The notes beneath the pieces are model-generated. The model was not told the origin of the DNA. It saw only the letters and a program-made list of their open reading frames with translations, and made no database searches. This document shows, piece after piece, positions 18,999-27,138 of a DNA stretch of 38,502 bases (the stretch's first letter is position 1; every line of letters starts with the position of its first letter). Origin of the DNA: Myxococcota bacterium (lineage in GTDB: Bacteria > Myxococcota_A > UBA796 > CAJQPC01); contig JAKLKD010000033.1 of the NCBI GenBank assembly GCA_023150845.1, positions 1-38,502 on the forward strand, given 5' to 3'. The position numbers and the translations under genes are program-made.

Positions 18999-19034
18999 CC
19001 AAGAGCCCGCCCCTCCCCGGGGTCGGGCTCTTGG
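18999..19034. terminator. Strong 11-bp hairpin after rpmB
   Basis: CCAAGAGCCCG (18999-19009) pairs perfectly with CGGGCTCTTGG (19024-19034) around a 14-base loop, 20 bases after the rpmB stop codon. The following bases (TGTCTCTGGG) are only moderately U-rich. It lies between convergent genes and may act in both directions. Confidence 0.65.
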
Positions 19035-19035
19035 T

Positions 19036-19089
19036 GTCTCTGGGCCTCGCAAGGGCTCTGGGCTTGGCAGCGTCTCTGGGCCGCTCAGG
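19036..19089. repeat. Three imperfect 18-base direct repeats
   Basis: Units begin at 19036, 19054 and 19072, with the core (T/G)CTCTGGGC repeated exactly every 18 bases. The third unit runs over the PlsB-like stop codon. The array fills the space between the rpmB hairpin and the convergent gene. Confidence 0.55.
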
Positions 19090-20614
19090 CCTCAGCGACA
19101 CGCTCCAGGTGGTGCGCGATGGAGTTCGCGTAGTAGGCCACGAGGCCGTCCGAGCCCGGCGCCAAGAAGTAGCGCCCGCCCAGCTCGGTGAGGATCCCGC
19201 GGCGCGAGAGCAGCGCGGCGGCGAGGATCCCGATCTGCTCGGCCTCCTCGGCGTCGAGCACCTCGGCGTCCAAGAACGGCACGCCCGCGTCGGCCTCCCG
19301 GCGGTGGTGGAAATGATCGAAGGCCCGGCCCAAGGCGATGGGCGCCCCGGCGGCGCGGAGCGAGCGCAGGATGCCCCGGACCCGCGACTCCACCGCGGGC
19401 ACGGCGAGCTCACCACCTTGGAGGATCGCCGCGCAAAAGATCGGCACCGGGGTCGCGGGGATCACCTCAGCCACGCGGCGCGTCAGCAGCTCCGCGGCCA
19501 GGGACTCCAGCGCCGCCTTCCGCGCGTCGTCGGGCAAGGTGTGCAGGGTGGCGCCGCCAGGCCAGTCCGTGAGGCGCAGCGGGCGCCCGAAGCTCACCGC
19601 GGCGTAACCAAACTTGCGGTGGGAGCGTGTGGCCACCCGCAGGGCGTTGGCGATCACGAGGGTCGGCGCCCGGGCGAGCATGCGCCCGAGGCCCACCACC
19701 CGCTCGCTGAGGCTCGGCGCGGCGCGGGGGCCGTCGAGCTCAGCGACGAGGCTGCGGTCCTCAAAGACGCGGTCGTAGTTGACGCCGACGGGCATAAACA
19801 CGATCTCGCGGGTGGGATCCTCCCGGCGCAGGCCGATGAGGTAGTCCAAGAGCCCGAGCTTGGGCTTCCGAAGCGCGCCGTCTCGGCTGAGCCCGCCCTC
19901 GATAAAGAAGCCCGTGGCGACCCCGGCGCTGGCGATGATCTGGACGAAGCGCTCCAGCACGGTGTGGTAGAGCGGATCCTTCTCGCCACGGCGCACGAAG
20001 TAGCTACCGAAAGCGCGAAAAAGGCTGTCGAGGGGCCACACCCGGGCCCACTCCCCGACGGCGTAAGACAGCGCGACCTTCCGCAAGAGGCCGTAGGACA
20101 AGACCAAGGAGTCGCCCGTCGAGCGGTGGTTGAGCACGTAGACGTGCACCGCGCCGGGGGGCGCTGAGGCGCGCTGGGCCTCAAAGGCCGTGGGGTCGAG
20201 GACGAGCTCGTAACAGAAGCCCACGGCGAGGCGGGCGAGGCCGCCGCCGAGGCGGTAGTACGCGCTCAGCGAGAAGTAGGGGGCGATCTCGTCCACATAG
20301 GCGTCGGCCCGGGCGCGGGTGATCGCCAGAGGCTCCCCGGCGGCGCGGCTGGCGCGCAGCACGGCCTCCTCGACGCGCTCGTCTTGGGCCAGGGCCTCAC
20401 GCACCCACACCCGGTCGATGAAGCGCCCCGCCTCCAGCTTCACCTTGTGGCGGCGCACAAACGCCACGGCCCCGGCGCTGAGCCGCCCCCGGACCCGGCG
20501 CAGCACCGCCCAGCGCAGCAGCTCGTAGCCGAGGATCGCCGCGAGGACGCTGAGGATGCTTGTGAGGGCGCTGATGGCGGCTCCAGGGAGGCGGCTGATC
20601 TCCCTGGATAGCAC
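19085..20614 (-). CDS. PlsB-like glycerol-3-phosphate acyltransferase
   Basis: This is a 509-residue membrane-associated acyltransferase for phospholipid synthesis. The acyltransferase blocks appear in order: NHRSTGD (catalytic His163 and Asp168), GSYFVRR (203-209), FFIEGGLSRDG (236-246, with RKPKLG after) and FMPVGVNYDR (273-282). The FxxEGxxSRxG and GSYFxRR forms favour the glycerol-3-phosphate (PlsB/GPAT) branch over the lysophosphatidate (PlsC) branch. It is shorter than E. coli PlsB (~800 residues), and an N-terminal hydrophobic helix (~11-30) may anchor it. The GTG at 20614 has no clear ribosome site, so the start is uncertain. It follows the exported protein gene by 23 bases. Confidence 0.88.
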   Translation of the reverse strand: MLSREISRLPGAAISALTSILSVLAAILGYELLRWAVLRRVRGRLSAGAVAFVRRHKVKLEAGRFIDRVWVREALAQDERVEEAVLRASRAAGEPLAITRARADAYVDEIAPYFSLSAYYRLGGGLARLAVGFCYELVLDPTAFEAQRASAPPGAVHVYVLNHRSTGDSLVLSYGLLRKVALSYAVGEWARVWPLDSLFRAFGSYFVRRGEKDPLYHTVLERFVQIIASAGVATGFFIEGGLSRDGALRKPKLGLLDYLIGLRREDPTREIVFMPVGVNYDRVFEDRSLVAELDGPRAAPSLSERVVGLGRMLARAPTLVIANALRVATRSHRKFGYAAVSFGRPLRLTDWPGGATLHTLPDDARKAALESLAAELLTRRVAEVIPATPVPIFCAAILQGGELAVPAVESRVRGILRSLRAAGAPIALGRAFDHFHHRREADAGVPFLDAEVLDAEEAEQIGILAAALLSRRGILTELGGRYFLAPGSDGLVAYYANSIAHHLERVAEA

Positions 20615-20617
20615 GTT

Positions 20618-20640
20618 TGAGCCGCCAGATCCCCGGCTCA
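20618..20640. other. Inverted repeat overlapping the stop codon of the exported protein gene
   Basis: TGAGCC (20618-20623) pairs with GGCTCA (20635-20640), loop 11 bases. The right arm contains the minus-strand stop codon of the upstream gene, and the structure sits immediately before the PlsB-like start at 20614. It could limit read-through or affect initiation. Confidence 0.35.
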
Positions 20641-21309
20641 GCGCCCCAGGGTCAACATCAGCTCCAGGTCGTCGCCGACACCTTCAGGGCGCCCGGCCGC
20701 GGCGAGGGCCTCGGCCACGCAGGCCATGTCGGGGGGCGCCTCGGTCAGAAAGGCCTGCACCCGGAGCATCCGCGCCTCGCCCGCGCCGTCGTAGAGCATC
20801 ACGATGGGCAGCTCGTCCACGGCGGGCCCGGCGCAGAGGCCCAGGGCCTGTAGCACCCCTGGGAGCGCGTCGCCCAGGGCCTCCCCGCCCCGTAGAGACG
20901 CCGCCCGAGGCGCCGCCCGAGGCGCGGTGACGGCGCTCACGCCGACGGCCTCCACGCCGACCCAGCCCGCCGAAGGGGTCGCCCGCTGGCCCCAGCGCCA
21001 GGCCGTGTAGCCCTCCGGCGCGGGCTCGCTGACCTGAAATCCCGAGCGCCACTCCATGCCCGCGGTGCGACGCCAGACCCGAGCGCCGCCCTCGACGGGC
21101 CGCTCGTCGCGGCGGTAAGCCCGATCCACCACCCCCTTCGGCGCGCAGAGCAAGGTGGCGCCTTGCCACCAGCCGCAGCCCGCGTCGAGCTCCGCGGCCC
21201 AGGGGTAATCATGCTCAGCGCGGAGCTCCGCGGGCGGCGAGGCGCCCAGAGGGAGCCCCTGCCACCAGCTCACCTCCATCGCCCACACCATCCAGAGCAG
21301 AGCGGACAT
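20638..21309 (-). CDS. Hypothetical exported protein
   Basis: This is a 223-residue protein. A short hydrophobic N-terminus (MSALLWMVWAMEVSWWQG) suggests export. The middle is rich in Trp and Arg (WRSGFQVSEPAPEGYTAWRWG). The C-terminal ~70 residues have the pattern of a periplasmic domain with paired Cys (LGLCAGPAVDELPIVMLY; PPDMACVAEALAAAG), somewhat like the C-terminal domain of AgmX/PglI-type proteins; I would not assign it on this alone. GTG 21312 directly precedes ATG 21309 and either could initiate. It is divergent from the sulfatase-fold gene and upstream of the PlsB-like gene. Confidence 0.7.
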   Translation of the reverse strand: MSALLWMVWAMEVSWWQGLPLGASPPAELRAEHDYPWAAELDAGCGWWQGATLLCAPKGVVDRAYRRDERPVEGGARVWRRTAGMEWRSGFQVSEPAPEGYTAWRWGQRATPSAGWVGVEAVGVSAVTAPRAAPRAASLRGGEALGDALPGVLQALGLCAGPAVDELPIVMLYDGAGEARMLRVQAFLTEAPPDMACVAEALAAAGRPEGVGDDLELMLTLGR

Positions 21310-21458
21310 CACGCGGCACCTCGGGCTTGAAGAGGAGAGCCCGCTGACCCTTCCGTTTCATCCCGCAGGAGGAAGCTCGGCTGACGCTGGCGTCCGCTGT
21401 AGCGGGACAATAGACAGAGACGGCGTATCCGATCCCTGCGCTCCGAGCACCACACCCA

Positions 21459-23447
21459 ATGGCTAGTGTCCAGAACGCCACCCGTTGCGCCGGCATGGGC
21501 GCGTCTTTTGGTATGGCATTCCTAGGCTCTGAAGAGCTGCTGAACGTGTTTATCGGCGCGCCGCTCCGGCTCGGCGAGCTCGTTCAGGTCCTGCCATTCT
21601 ATGTGCTCATCCCCGCCGTGCTCGGGGCGATCCTGGGCGCCATCGGATTTCAGGGGATCGCCGCGGCGATCTGGATCTGGGGCGGCTTCACGCTCTGGCT
21701 GAGCGTCGGCCCCGCGGCGGCGATCCTCAGCGGCGCGGGCCTGCCCGGCGTGCTCGGCGCGGCCTTGGCGGCGGCGGCGGTCTTCGCCGCGGTGATCCTC
21801 ATGCTCTTCTTGTCCCGGGATCGGGATGAGCTGCGCTGGGGCTTTCTGACCGCGGGCTGGGTGGTCGTGCTCTTTGGCGGCGCGGTGCAGCAGCGGCTCC
21901 CGAGCGCGACGAGCCTCTTGGCCATCGGGCTCAACGTCGGGCTCTTGCTCATGGGCGCGGCGATCGCGCTCGGCGTGGCGAAGGCCCTCGGTCATCGGCA
22001 GCCGCGGGCGGGCGTCATGGCGGCGCTCCTCGCCGTGCTCGTCTGGATCGGCCGGGCCACCATCGCCCCGGCCATGGTGGCGCCGATGCCCGCGCCGGAT
22101 CCCGCCGCGACGGCGAGCGGCCAGCCGCCGATCCTCCTCCTCGTCGTGAGCGGCCTACGCGCCGATCACATGGGCTTCTTCGGCGCCCCCGCCGAGAACA
22201 CCCCCACCCTCGATGAGCTCGCCGCGCGCTCCATCACCTACGACCAGGCCCAGAGCGCCTCTCCGTCGCGCCTGCCCGCCTTGGCGTCGATGTTCACGGG
22301 GCAGCTCCCCTCGGTGCATGGCCTCACCCCCGAGAGCCCCTCGCTGAGCCCGAGCGCCCGGACCCTCGCGGAGTACCTCCAGGCCAAGGGCTACTCGACG
22401 GGCGCGATCTTCGCCGACCCCGCGGTGAGCACGGCCACGGGGCTCAACCAGGGCTTCCGGTACTTCGACGCCCGGCCCGGCCTCAGCCACCGCCCCTTGG
22501 TGCTCACGACGCTCAACCTGCTCAACGTGCCCGTCCTTCAGACGCGGAACCGGCGCCCCGCCGCCACCGTCGTCGCCGAGGCCCAGGCCTTCTTGTCGCT
22601 CCAGGGGCAGACGCCGTTCTTCCTCGTCGTGCAGCTCGCCGACCTCCTCCCGCCTTATGACGGCCCCTCCGAGCTCGTCGGCGGCCGGGACATCCCGGAC
22701 ATCGAGGCCCGGTACACCGCCAAGCTGCGCGCTTTGGACGCCGACATCCAGCGGCTCATCGAGGCCGCGCCCAAAGGCACCTGGATCATCGTCACCTCGG
22801 ACCACGGCGTCGCATTGGCCGAGCGTGACAGCCGCTACCCCAACCGGGAGCGCGCGCCGGGGGTGTACTTCGGCGACACGATGTACCAGGAGCAGCTCCG
22901 GGTGCCGCTCGTGTTCTTCAAGCCGAGAAACCTCAAACCTTACACCGCGCTCCGCCCGGCCCGGACCTACGACATCTTGCCGACGGTGCTCAAGATCATC
23001 CAGGAGCGCGCCCTGGAGGGCGTAGATGGCGAGCTGCTCTACGAGGTCATCGGCTCCGCGCCTGAAGAGAACATCGGCGAGGTGCTGGTCTCCGAGGCCA
23101 ACGGTGTCGGCGAGCCGATGCGGGCCGTGCGCAGCGGCCCCTGGAAGCTCATCGAGGGCCCCGAGGGCGACGAGCTCTACAACCTCATCATGGACCCCGG
23201 CGAGACGATGAACCTCGCCAGCCAGAGCCCCGACATCGCCAAGGAGCTCTCCTGGCGGATGCCCGGTCGCCAGCGCCCCGCCGACGCCCCGCCCTTCCGC
23301 CTCGACGAGACGACGCGGCGCCGCCTCGACGGCGACGACGGCCTCCCTGGGGCCGTCCCCGTTGAGGGGGACGCGACCACGCCGCCGACGGACGCCCCGG
23401 CGGCCCCGGGCGCGCCGGGCACCCTGCCGCCGCCGACGGGGCTCTGA
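21459..23447 (+). CDS. Membrane-anchored sulfatase-fold protein, probably catalytically inactive
   Basis: This is a 662-residue protein. The N-terminal ~205 residues hold about six hydrophobic helices. The sulfatase/alkaline-phosphatase-superfamily domain spans ~222-610, with a Pro/Ala/Thr-rich tail. Family landmarks are GLRADHMGFFG (232-242), SPSRLPALASMFTG and the metal-site TSDHG. Two key positions are altered. The first metal-binding Asp of 'vDtLRADH' is Ser231, and the residue converted to formylglycine (Cys or Ser in CxPSR) is Ala267. I infer loss of sulfatase activity, with a possible binding or scaffold role; a transferase relative of the superfamily is an alternative. No clear ribosome site precedes ATG 21459. 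It converges on glgA. Confidence 0.82.
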   Translation: MASVQNATRCAGMGASFGMAFLGSEELLNVFIGAPLRLGELVQVLPFYVLIPAVLGAILGAIGFQGIAAAIWIWGGFTLWLSVGPAAAILSGAGLPGVLGAALAAAAVFAAVILMLFLSRDRDELRWGFLTAGWVVVLFGGAVQQRLPSATSLLAIGLNVGLLLMGAAIALGVAKALGHRQPRAGVMAALLAVLVWIGRATIAPAMVAPMPAPDPAATASGQPPILLLVVSGLRADHMGFFGAPAENTPTLDELAARSITYDQAQSASPSRLPALASMFTGQLPSVHGLTPESPSLSPSARTLAEYLQAKGYSTGAIFADPAVSTATGLNQGFRYFDARPGLSHRPLVLTTLNLLNVPVLQTRNRRPAATVVAEAQAFLSLQGQTPFFLVVQLADLLPPYDGPSELVGGRDIPDIEARYTAKLRALDADIQRLIEAAPKGTWIIVTSDHGVALAERDSRYPNRERAPGVYFGDTMYQEQLRVPLVFFKPRNLKPYTALRPARTYDILPTVLKIIQERALEGVDGELLYEVIGSAPEENIGEVLVSEANGVGEPMRAVRSGPWKLIEGPEGDELYNLIMDPGETMNLASQSPDIAKELSWRMPGRQRPADAPPFRLDETTRRRLDGDDGLPGAVPVEGDATTPPTDAPAAPGAPGTLPPPTGL

Positions 23448-23461
23448 GCCTCGGGGCTCAG
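23444..23461. terminator. Hairpin spanning both stop codons of convergent genes
   Basis: CTGAGCC (23444-23450) pairs with GGCTCAG (23455-23461) around the loop TCGG. The arms contain the plus-strand TGA (23445-23447) and the complement of the minus-strand TGA (23458-23460). The layout is the same as at 365-385. No T-tract is present. Confidence 0.45.
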
Positions 23462-24891
23462 CCCTTGTAGACGGCCTCGTAACGCTCCGCCGCCGGTCCC
23501 CAGCTCCAGTCCTGGGTCATGCCGTTGACCCGGAGCTGCTGGATGGACTGCGGGTGGTCCCACCAGGTGCGGAAGGCCCAGAACCAGGCCTGGCCGAGCT
23601 GGTCGGGCTCATCGTAGAGCCAGCCCGTGCCATCGTGGCTCACCGGGCCCCAGGGGCGCACGGAGTCGCGCAGCCCGCCCGTGGCGCGCACGACGGGGAT
23701 GGCGCCGTAACGCATGGCGTAGAGCTGGGTGAGGCCGCAGGGCTCAAAGAGCGAGGGCACGAGCACGAAGTCGGCCCCGGCGTAGATGCGGTGGGAGAGC
23801 GGCACGTCGAAGCCGATGATCGCCCGCGCCCGGTGCGGCGCCCGGGCCTCCATGCCCTTGAGGCCGTTCTGCAAGGAGCTCGCCCCGCTGCCCAAAGCGA
23901 CGAACTGCAGGTCTTGGTACAAGATCCAGGGCGCGAGGCGCAGCACGCTGTCGATGCCCTTCTGGCCGTCGAGACGGCTCACCAAGGCGAACAGCGGCAC
24001 CTCAGGGCGCACGGGCAGGCCGAGCTCCCGCTGGAGCGCCGCCTTACACTCCGCCTTGCCCTCCCAGTCGCCGAGGCCGTAGGCCTGGGGGAGGTGCTTG
24101 TCTTTCGAGGGATCCCACAGGTCGGTGTCGATGCCGTTGAGGATGCCCGTGAGCGGCACCCGGCGGAGGATCGGGTCGAGGCCGAAGCCACCCTCGGGGG
24201 TGCGCAGGTCCCGGGCGAAGCTCGGGCTCACCGCGGTGACGTGGTCCGCGCTCACCAGCCCGGTCTTGAGGGCGGCGAGGGTGTCGCCCCATATCGTCGC
24301 CTCCATGTGCCGGGGCGAGAGGTCGAGCCCGCCGAACTCCGACGCGGCGTAGCGGCCCTGGTGCGCGGCGTTGTGGATTGTGAGCACGCTGCGGCAGCGG
24401 GTGTAGAGCCCGACGGGGTGGTAATGCGCCCGGAGGTAGAGGGGCGCTAAGCCCGCGTGCCAGTCATGGGCGTGGAGCACAAACTCGTCGCCGAGGCGGC
24501 CATCGGCCAGGGCCTCGACCCGGCGGGGCACCTCCAGCGCCGCCCGGCAGAGCAGCGCGAAGCGCATGAGGTTGTCGCCATAGACGCCGTTGCTGTCGCC
24601 GTAGATGCCGCTGCGGCGATAACAGAGGCTGTCCAAGAGCACAAAGGCGAGGTTGTCCGACGGGCGGTAGACCCGGTACCGCACGTCGTGGTGCTCCCCA
24701 AACAGCCAGAAGCGCGCGGTGACCCCGGTGTCCCAGGCGAGGTGGTCGTTCGCCCGGCCATAAGCCGGAGAGACGACGACGACGCGGTGGCCGCGCTGGG
24801 CGAGGGCGATGGGCAAGGCGCCGCAGACGTCCCCTAGACCGCCGGTCTGGGAGAAGGGCGCGACCTCAGACGACACGAAGAGCAGGTTCAT
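23458..24891 (-). CDS. glgA: Glycogen synthase (GT5), Lys15 replaced by Gln
   Basis: This is a 477-residue glucosyltransferase that extends alpha-1,4-glucan from ADP- or UDP-glucose. The GT5 hallmarks are SSEVAPFSQTGGLGDV at the N-terminus, HAHDWHAGL (140-148), NGIDTDLWDP, RLDGQKG (306-312) and FEPCGLTQ with catalytic Glu383, then ATGGLRDSV. The usual KTGGL reads QTGGL: Gln15 stands where E. coli GlgA has Lys15, a residue assigned to ADP-glucose binding, so affinity or donor choice may differ. It is the last gene of the GH57/GalT cluster, 41 bases after the lipoprotein hydrolase. Confidence 0.95.
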   Translation of the reverse strand: MNLLFVSSEVAPFSQTGGLGDVCGALPIALAQRGHRVVVVSPAYGRANDHLAWDTGVTARFWLFGEHHDVRYRVYRPSDNLAFVLLDSLCYRRSGIYGDSNGVYGDNLMRFALLCRAALEVPRRVEALADGRLGDEFVLHAHDWHAGLAPLYLRAHYHPVGLYTRCRSVLTIHNAAHQGRYAASEFGGLDLSPRHMEATIWGDTLAALKTGLVSADHVTAVSPSFARDLRTPEGGFGLDPILRRVPLTGILNGIDTDLWDPSKDKHLPQAYGLGDWEGKAECKAALQRELGLPVRPEVPLFALVSRLDGQKGIDSVLRLAPWILYQDLQFVALGSGASSLQNGLKGMEARAPHRARAIIGFDVPLSHRIYAGADFVLVPSLFEPCGLTQLYAMRYGAIPVVRATGGLRDSVRPWGPVSHDGTGWLYDEPDQLGQAWFWAFRTWWDHPQSIQQLRVNGMTQDWSWGPAAERYEAVYKG

Positions 24892-24932
24892 GCGCCGAGC
24901 TTAACCGAAACGCCGCCTCGTCGGCGCAGGAC

Positions 24933-26063
24933 TCATAGCCCCTTGATCTCTACGGCCACCCCGGCGCTGGGATCCGCGCTGAGGTCTCGCGCCTCGCCCC
25001 GCAGGGTGAGGTCAAACCACTCCGTGCTGTAGCGGCGCACAGCCTCTTGGGCCTCGTTGAGATCGCCGTACTCCTCCACCGAGCAGCTCGGCGGCGGGGC
25101 GCCCGTGGGGCAGCCGTCCGTGGCGAGCTGGAGGAGCAGGCCGTAGAGGGTGTCGTTCAGGTCGTCGCGGTCGGCGAGGAGCTCCTCGCCCAGCTCGTCG
25201 AGCTTGAGCGCGCAGAGGTCCGAGAACGCGAGGTGCCCCGCCCCGGCGATGGACACCCAGGCGCCGCGCTGCAGGGCCTCATAAGACGCCCCGACGCTCC
25301 CCTCACCGGCGAAGCTGTCGCACTCCCCGCCCATGACCATCGTCGGCACGTCGCGCTCGACGCTGCCCCCGGCGGCGAGGGTCAAGAGTGAGGTGAAGCG
25401 GGTGTCCTCCTCCCCCAAGGCGACGGTGGTGCCGCCCCCGGCGCTGTGCCCGCTGAGCCCCACCCGGCTCAGGTCCACCGCGCCGTAGAGCCAAGACTCC
25501 TCGTAGATGGATTGGTTGGTCAACCAATCAAGCGCCTCGGCGACGTCGTCGGGGCCGGGGTCCTCCACGGTGCCGCTGAGGTCGCAGCCGTCTAAGGGCG
25601 GCGAGAGCAGGCAGGGCAAGAGGTCGGTCATGCGGCGCCCGACGTGATCCGCGCTCAGCACGACGTAGCCGCGGGACGCGAGGTGGGTCGTGTAGTCGAT
25701 GGACTGCACCCGGGCGCCGCCGAGGCCGTGGGAGAAGAACACGACGGGGTACGGCGCCTCGGGCACCCGCAGCGGGAGGTCTCGGGCGGCGAGGCCGCTC
25801 ACGGCGGGGAAGCTGAAGTCCCCGACGGCCTCATAAAACACCTCGGGCACATAAGCGTTGAAGTTCACCGCCTCGGCCGCGGCGCTCGCGTCGTCGTCCG
25901 ACGCCGGGTACCAGATCTCCAGGCTGAGCCCGCCGCTGAGCGTCACCGTGCGCACCCCCACCGGGGCCCCTCGGGCGGCGGGGTCCGCGGGGAGCTCCAG
26001 GGGCTCCGGCGCGGGGCCGCAGGCGGACAGCAGGGCGAGGGCGGTGAAGGTCAGGCTCAGCAT
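24933..26063 (-). CDS. Lipoprotein alpha/beta-hydrolase (PAF-acetylhydrolase/dienelactone-hydrolase-like)
   Basis: This is a 376-residue hydrolase. The signal peptide ends in the lipobox LLSAC, with Cys15 as the lipid anchor. The fold shows the oxyanion segment FFSHGLGG (109-116), the nucleophile elbow GHSAG with Ser207, a likely acid at Asp249 (GGECDS) and His277 (AGAGHLAFSD). Order and spacing resemble secreted platelet-activating-factor acetylhydrolase-like lipases. The substrate is unknown: an ester or lipid in the envelope is likely. It sits between galT-like and glgA on the same strand, although an exported lipoprotein is an odd member of a glycogen operon, so it may simply share the transcript. 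ATG 26063 has TGGAG upstream. Confidence 0.85.
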   Translation of the reverse strand: MLSLTFTALALLSACGPAPEPLELPADPAARGAPVGVRTVTLSGGLSLEIWYPASDDDASAAAEAVNFNAYVPEVFYEAVGDFSFPAVSGLAARDLPLRVPEAPYPVVFFSHGLGGARVQSIDYTTHLASRGYVVLSADHVGRRMTDLLPCLLSPPLDGCDLSGTVEDPGPDDVAEALDWLTNQSIYEESWLYGAVDLSRVGLSGHSAGGGTTVALGEEDTRFTSLLTLAAGGSVERDVPTMVMGGECDSFAGEGSVGASYEALQRGAWVSIAGAGHLAFSDLCALKLDELGEELLADRDDLNDTLYGLLLQLATDGCPTGAPPPSCSVEEYGDLNEAQEAVRRYSTEWFDLTLRGEARDLSADPSAGVAVEIKGL

Positions 26064-26143
26064 CGTCGGCGCTCCAGAGGTTCTCGCGCACCTTGGGTCA
26101 GCGGGCGGCGAGTCTTGCGAAGATCGGCCACAGGACGGCGGCT

Positions 26144-27088
26144 TCAGAGGCCACGCAAGAACGCGGCGACCTCCTCCGGCGGCACGGCCTGCTCGGCGCA
26201 GCCCGTCGCTAAGGTCAAGGCCCGGGGGTTCTCGATGACCGGGCGCAGCTCCAGCCGCCAGCGGAAGGTCGGGCAGGACGGCTCGGTGCGCAGGACGATC
26301 TGCAGGGGCGCGTCGCCCAAGGCCGTGTGCAGCCGCGCCAGGAGCCCGCAGAGGTGGCTCGCCAAGGCGGCGCGCTCGTCGTCGTCCGTGGCCTCGAAGG
26401 CCGGGCCGCCCGCCCGGGGCCAGATCCAGCACTCAAAGGAAGACCAAGGCGCGAAGGGCACGAGGCTCACGAAGCGGGCGTCGGCGGCGATGAGCCGGGC
26501 GCCGTCTTGGAGCTCGTGCTGGATGAGGTCGTGGGAGAGGCTCGCCCCGCCGCGCTCCCGGGCGTAACGCTCGTGGGCCTCGACCTCCCGGGCCGCCATG
26601 GGGCCAGGCTCGGGCAGGGCGATGACCTGGGAGTGGGGGTGGTTCACCCGGGCGCCGGCCTCGGGGCGGTGGACCTTGATCCAGGAGAGGCAGCGCAGGC
26701 GGGGGTCGCGGCGCAGGTCGATGAGGCGCTCCTGGGCGAGCCCTAGCACGTCGGCGAGCTCCGCCGGGGTCTGCCGCCAGGGGGTGCGCCCGTGCTCGTC
26801 GGACTCGACGATGACCTCATGGGCGCCCAGCCCCTCGCGCCGCTCGTAGGGCCCCACCCGCTGCCAGCCGCCCTGGGCCTCGATCTTGAGCGCCGGGCGC
26901 CCGTTGGGCACCACAAAGCAGGCCCCTCGCCGCCCCAAGACCTTCCAGCGCCGGGCCGGGCCGTCGGCGCAGAGCACGCAGCCCTCGGGGCTGCCGGGCT
27001 GGGGCGGGCGCAGGTCGGGGGTGACGAGGCGGTCCGTCGCTAAGATGACCTGGTGCCCACGGATCGGGCAGCGGCGCAGCTCACTCAT
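26144..27088 (-). CDS. GalT-family sugar-1-phosphate nucleotidylyltransferase
   Basis: This is a 314-residue HIT-superfamily enzyme. It begins in the family style (MSELRRCPIRGHQVILATDR), has a CxxC zinc pair (Cys37, Cys40) and the active-site triad segment NHPHSQ (149-154) with nucleotidylated His152. It would swap a nucleotide between sugar phosphates. The neighbours are two GH57 enzymes and glycogen synthase rather than galK or galE, so a role with ADP-glucose or UDP-glucose in glycogen metabolism is more likely than galactose use. A plant GalT-like protein is known to act as ADP-glucose phosphorylase. ATG 27088 is preferred to the GTG at 27142, which overlaps the upstream stop codon and would add a low-complexity extension. 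Confidence 0.9.
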   Translation of the reverse strand: MSELRRCPIRGHQVILATDRLVTPDLRPPQPGSPEGCVLCADGPARRWKVLGRRGACFVVPNGRPALKIEAQGGWQRVGPYERREGLGAHEVIVESDEHGRTPWRQTPAELADVLGLAQERLIDLRRDPRLRCLSWIKVHRPEAGARVNHPHSQVIALPEPGPMAAREVEAHERYARERGGASLSHDLIQHELQDGARLIAADARFVSLVPFAPWSSFECWIWPRAGGPAFEATDDDERAALASHLCGLLARLHTALGDAPLQIVLRTEPSCPTFRWRLELRPVIENPRALTLATGCAEQAVPPEEVAAFLRGL

Positions 27089-27138
27089 CGAACACCTGGA
27101 CGTTGCCGGGGTCGCCGGGGGCCGCGTCGCGCCGCCGG

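Noticed and set aside
19036-19089. Repeat array as a CRISPR
   Set aside because: There are only three imperfect 18-base units with no unique spacers and no cas genes nearby.
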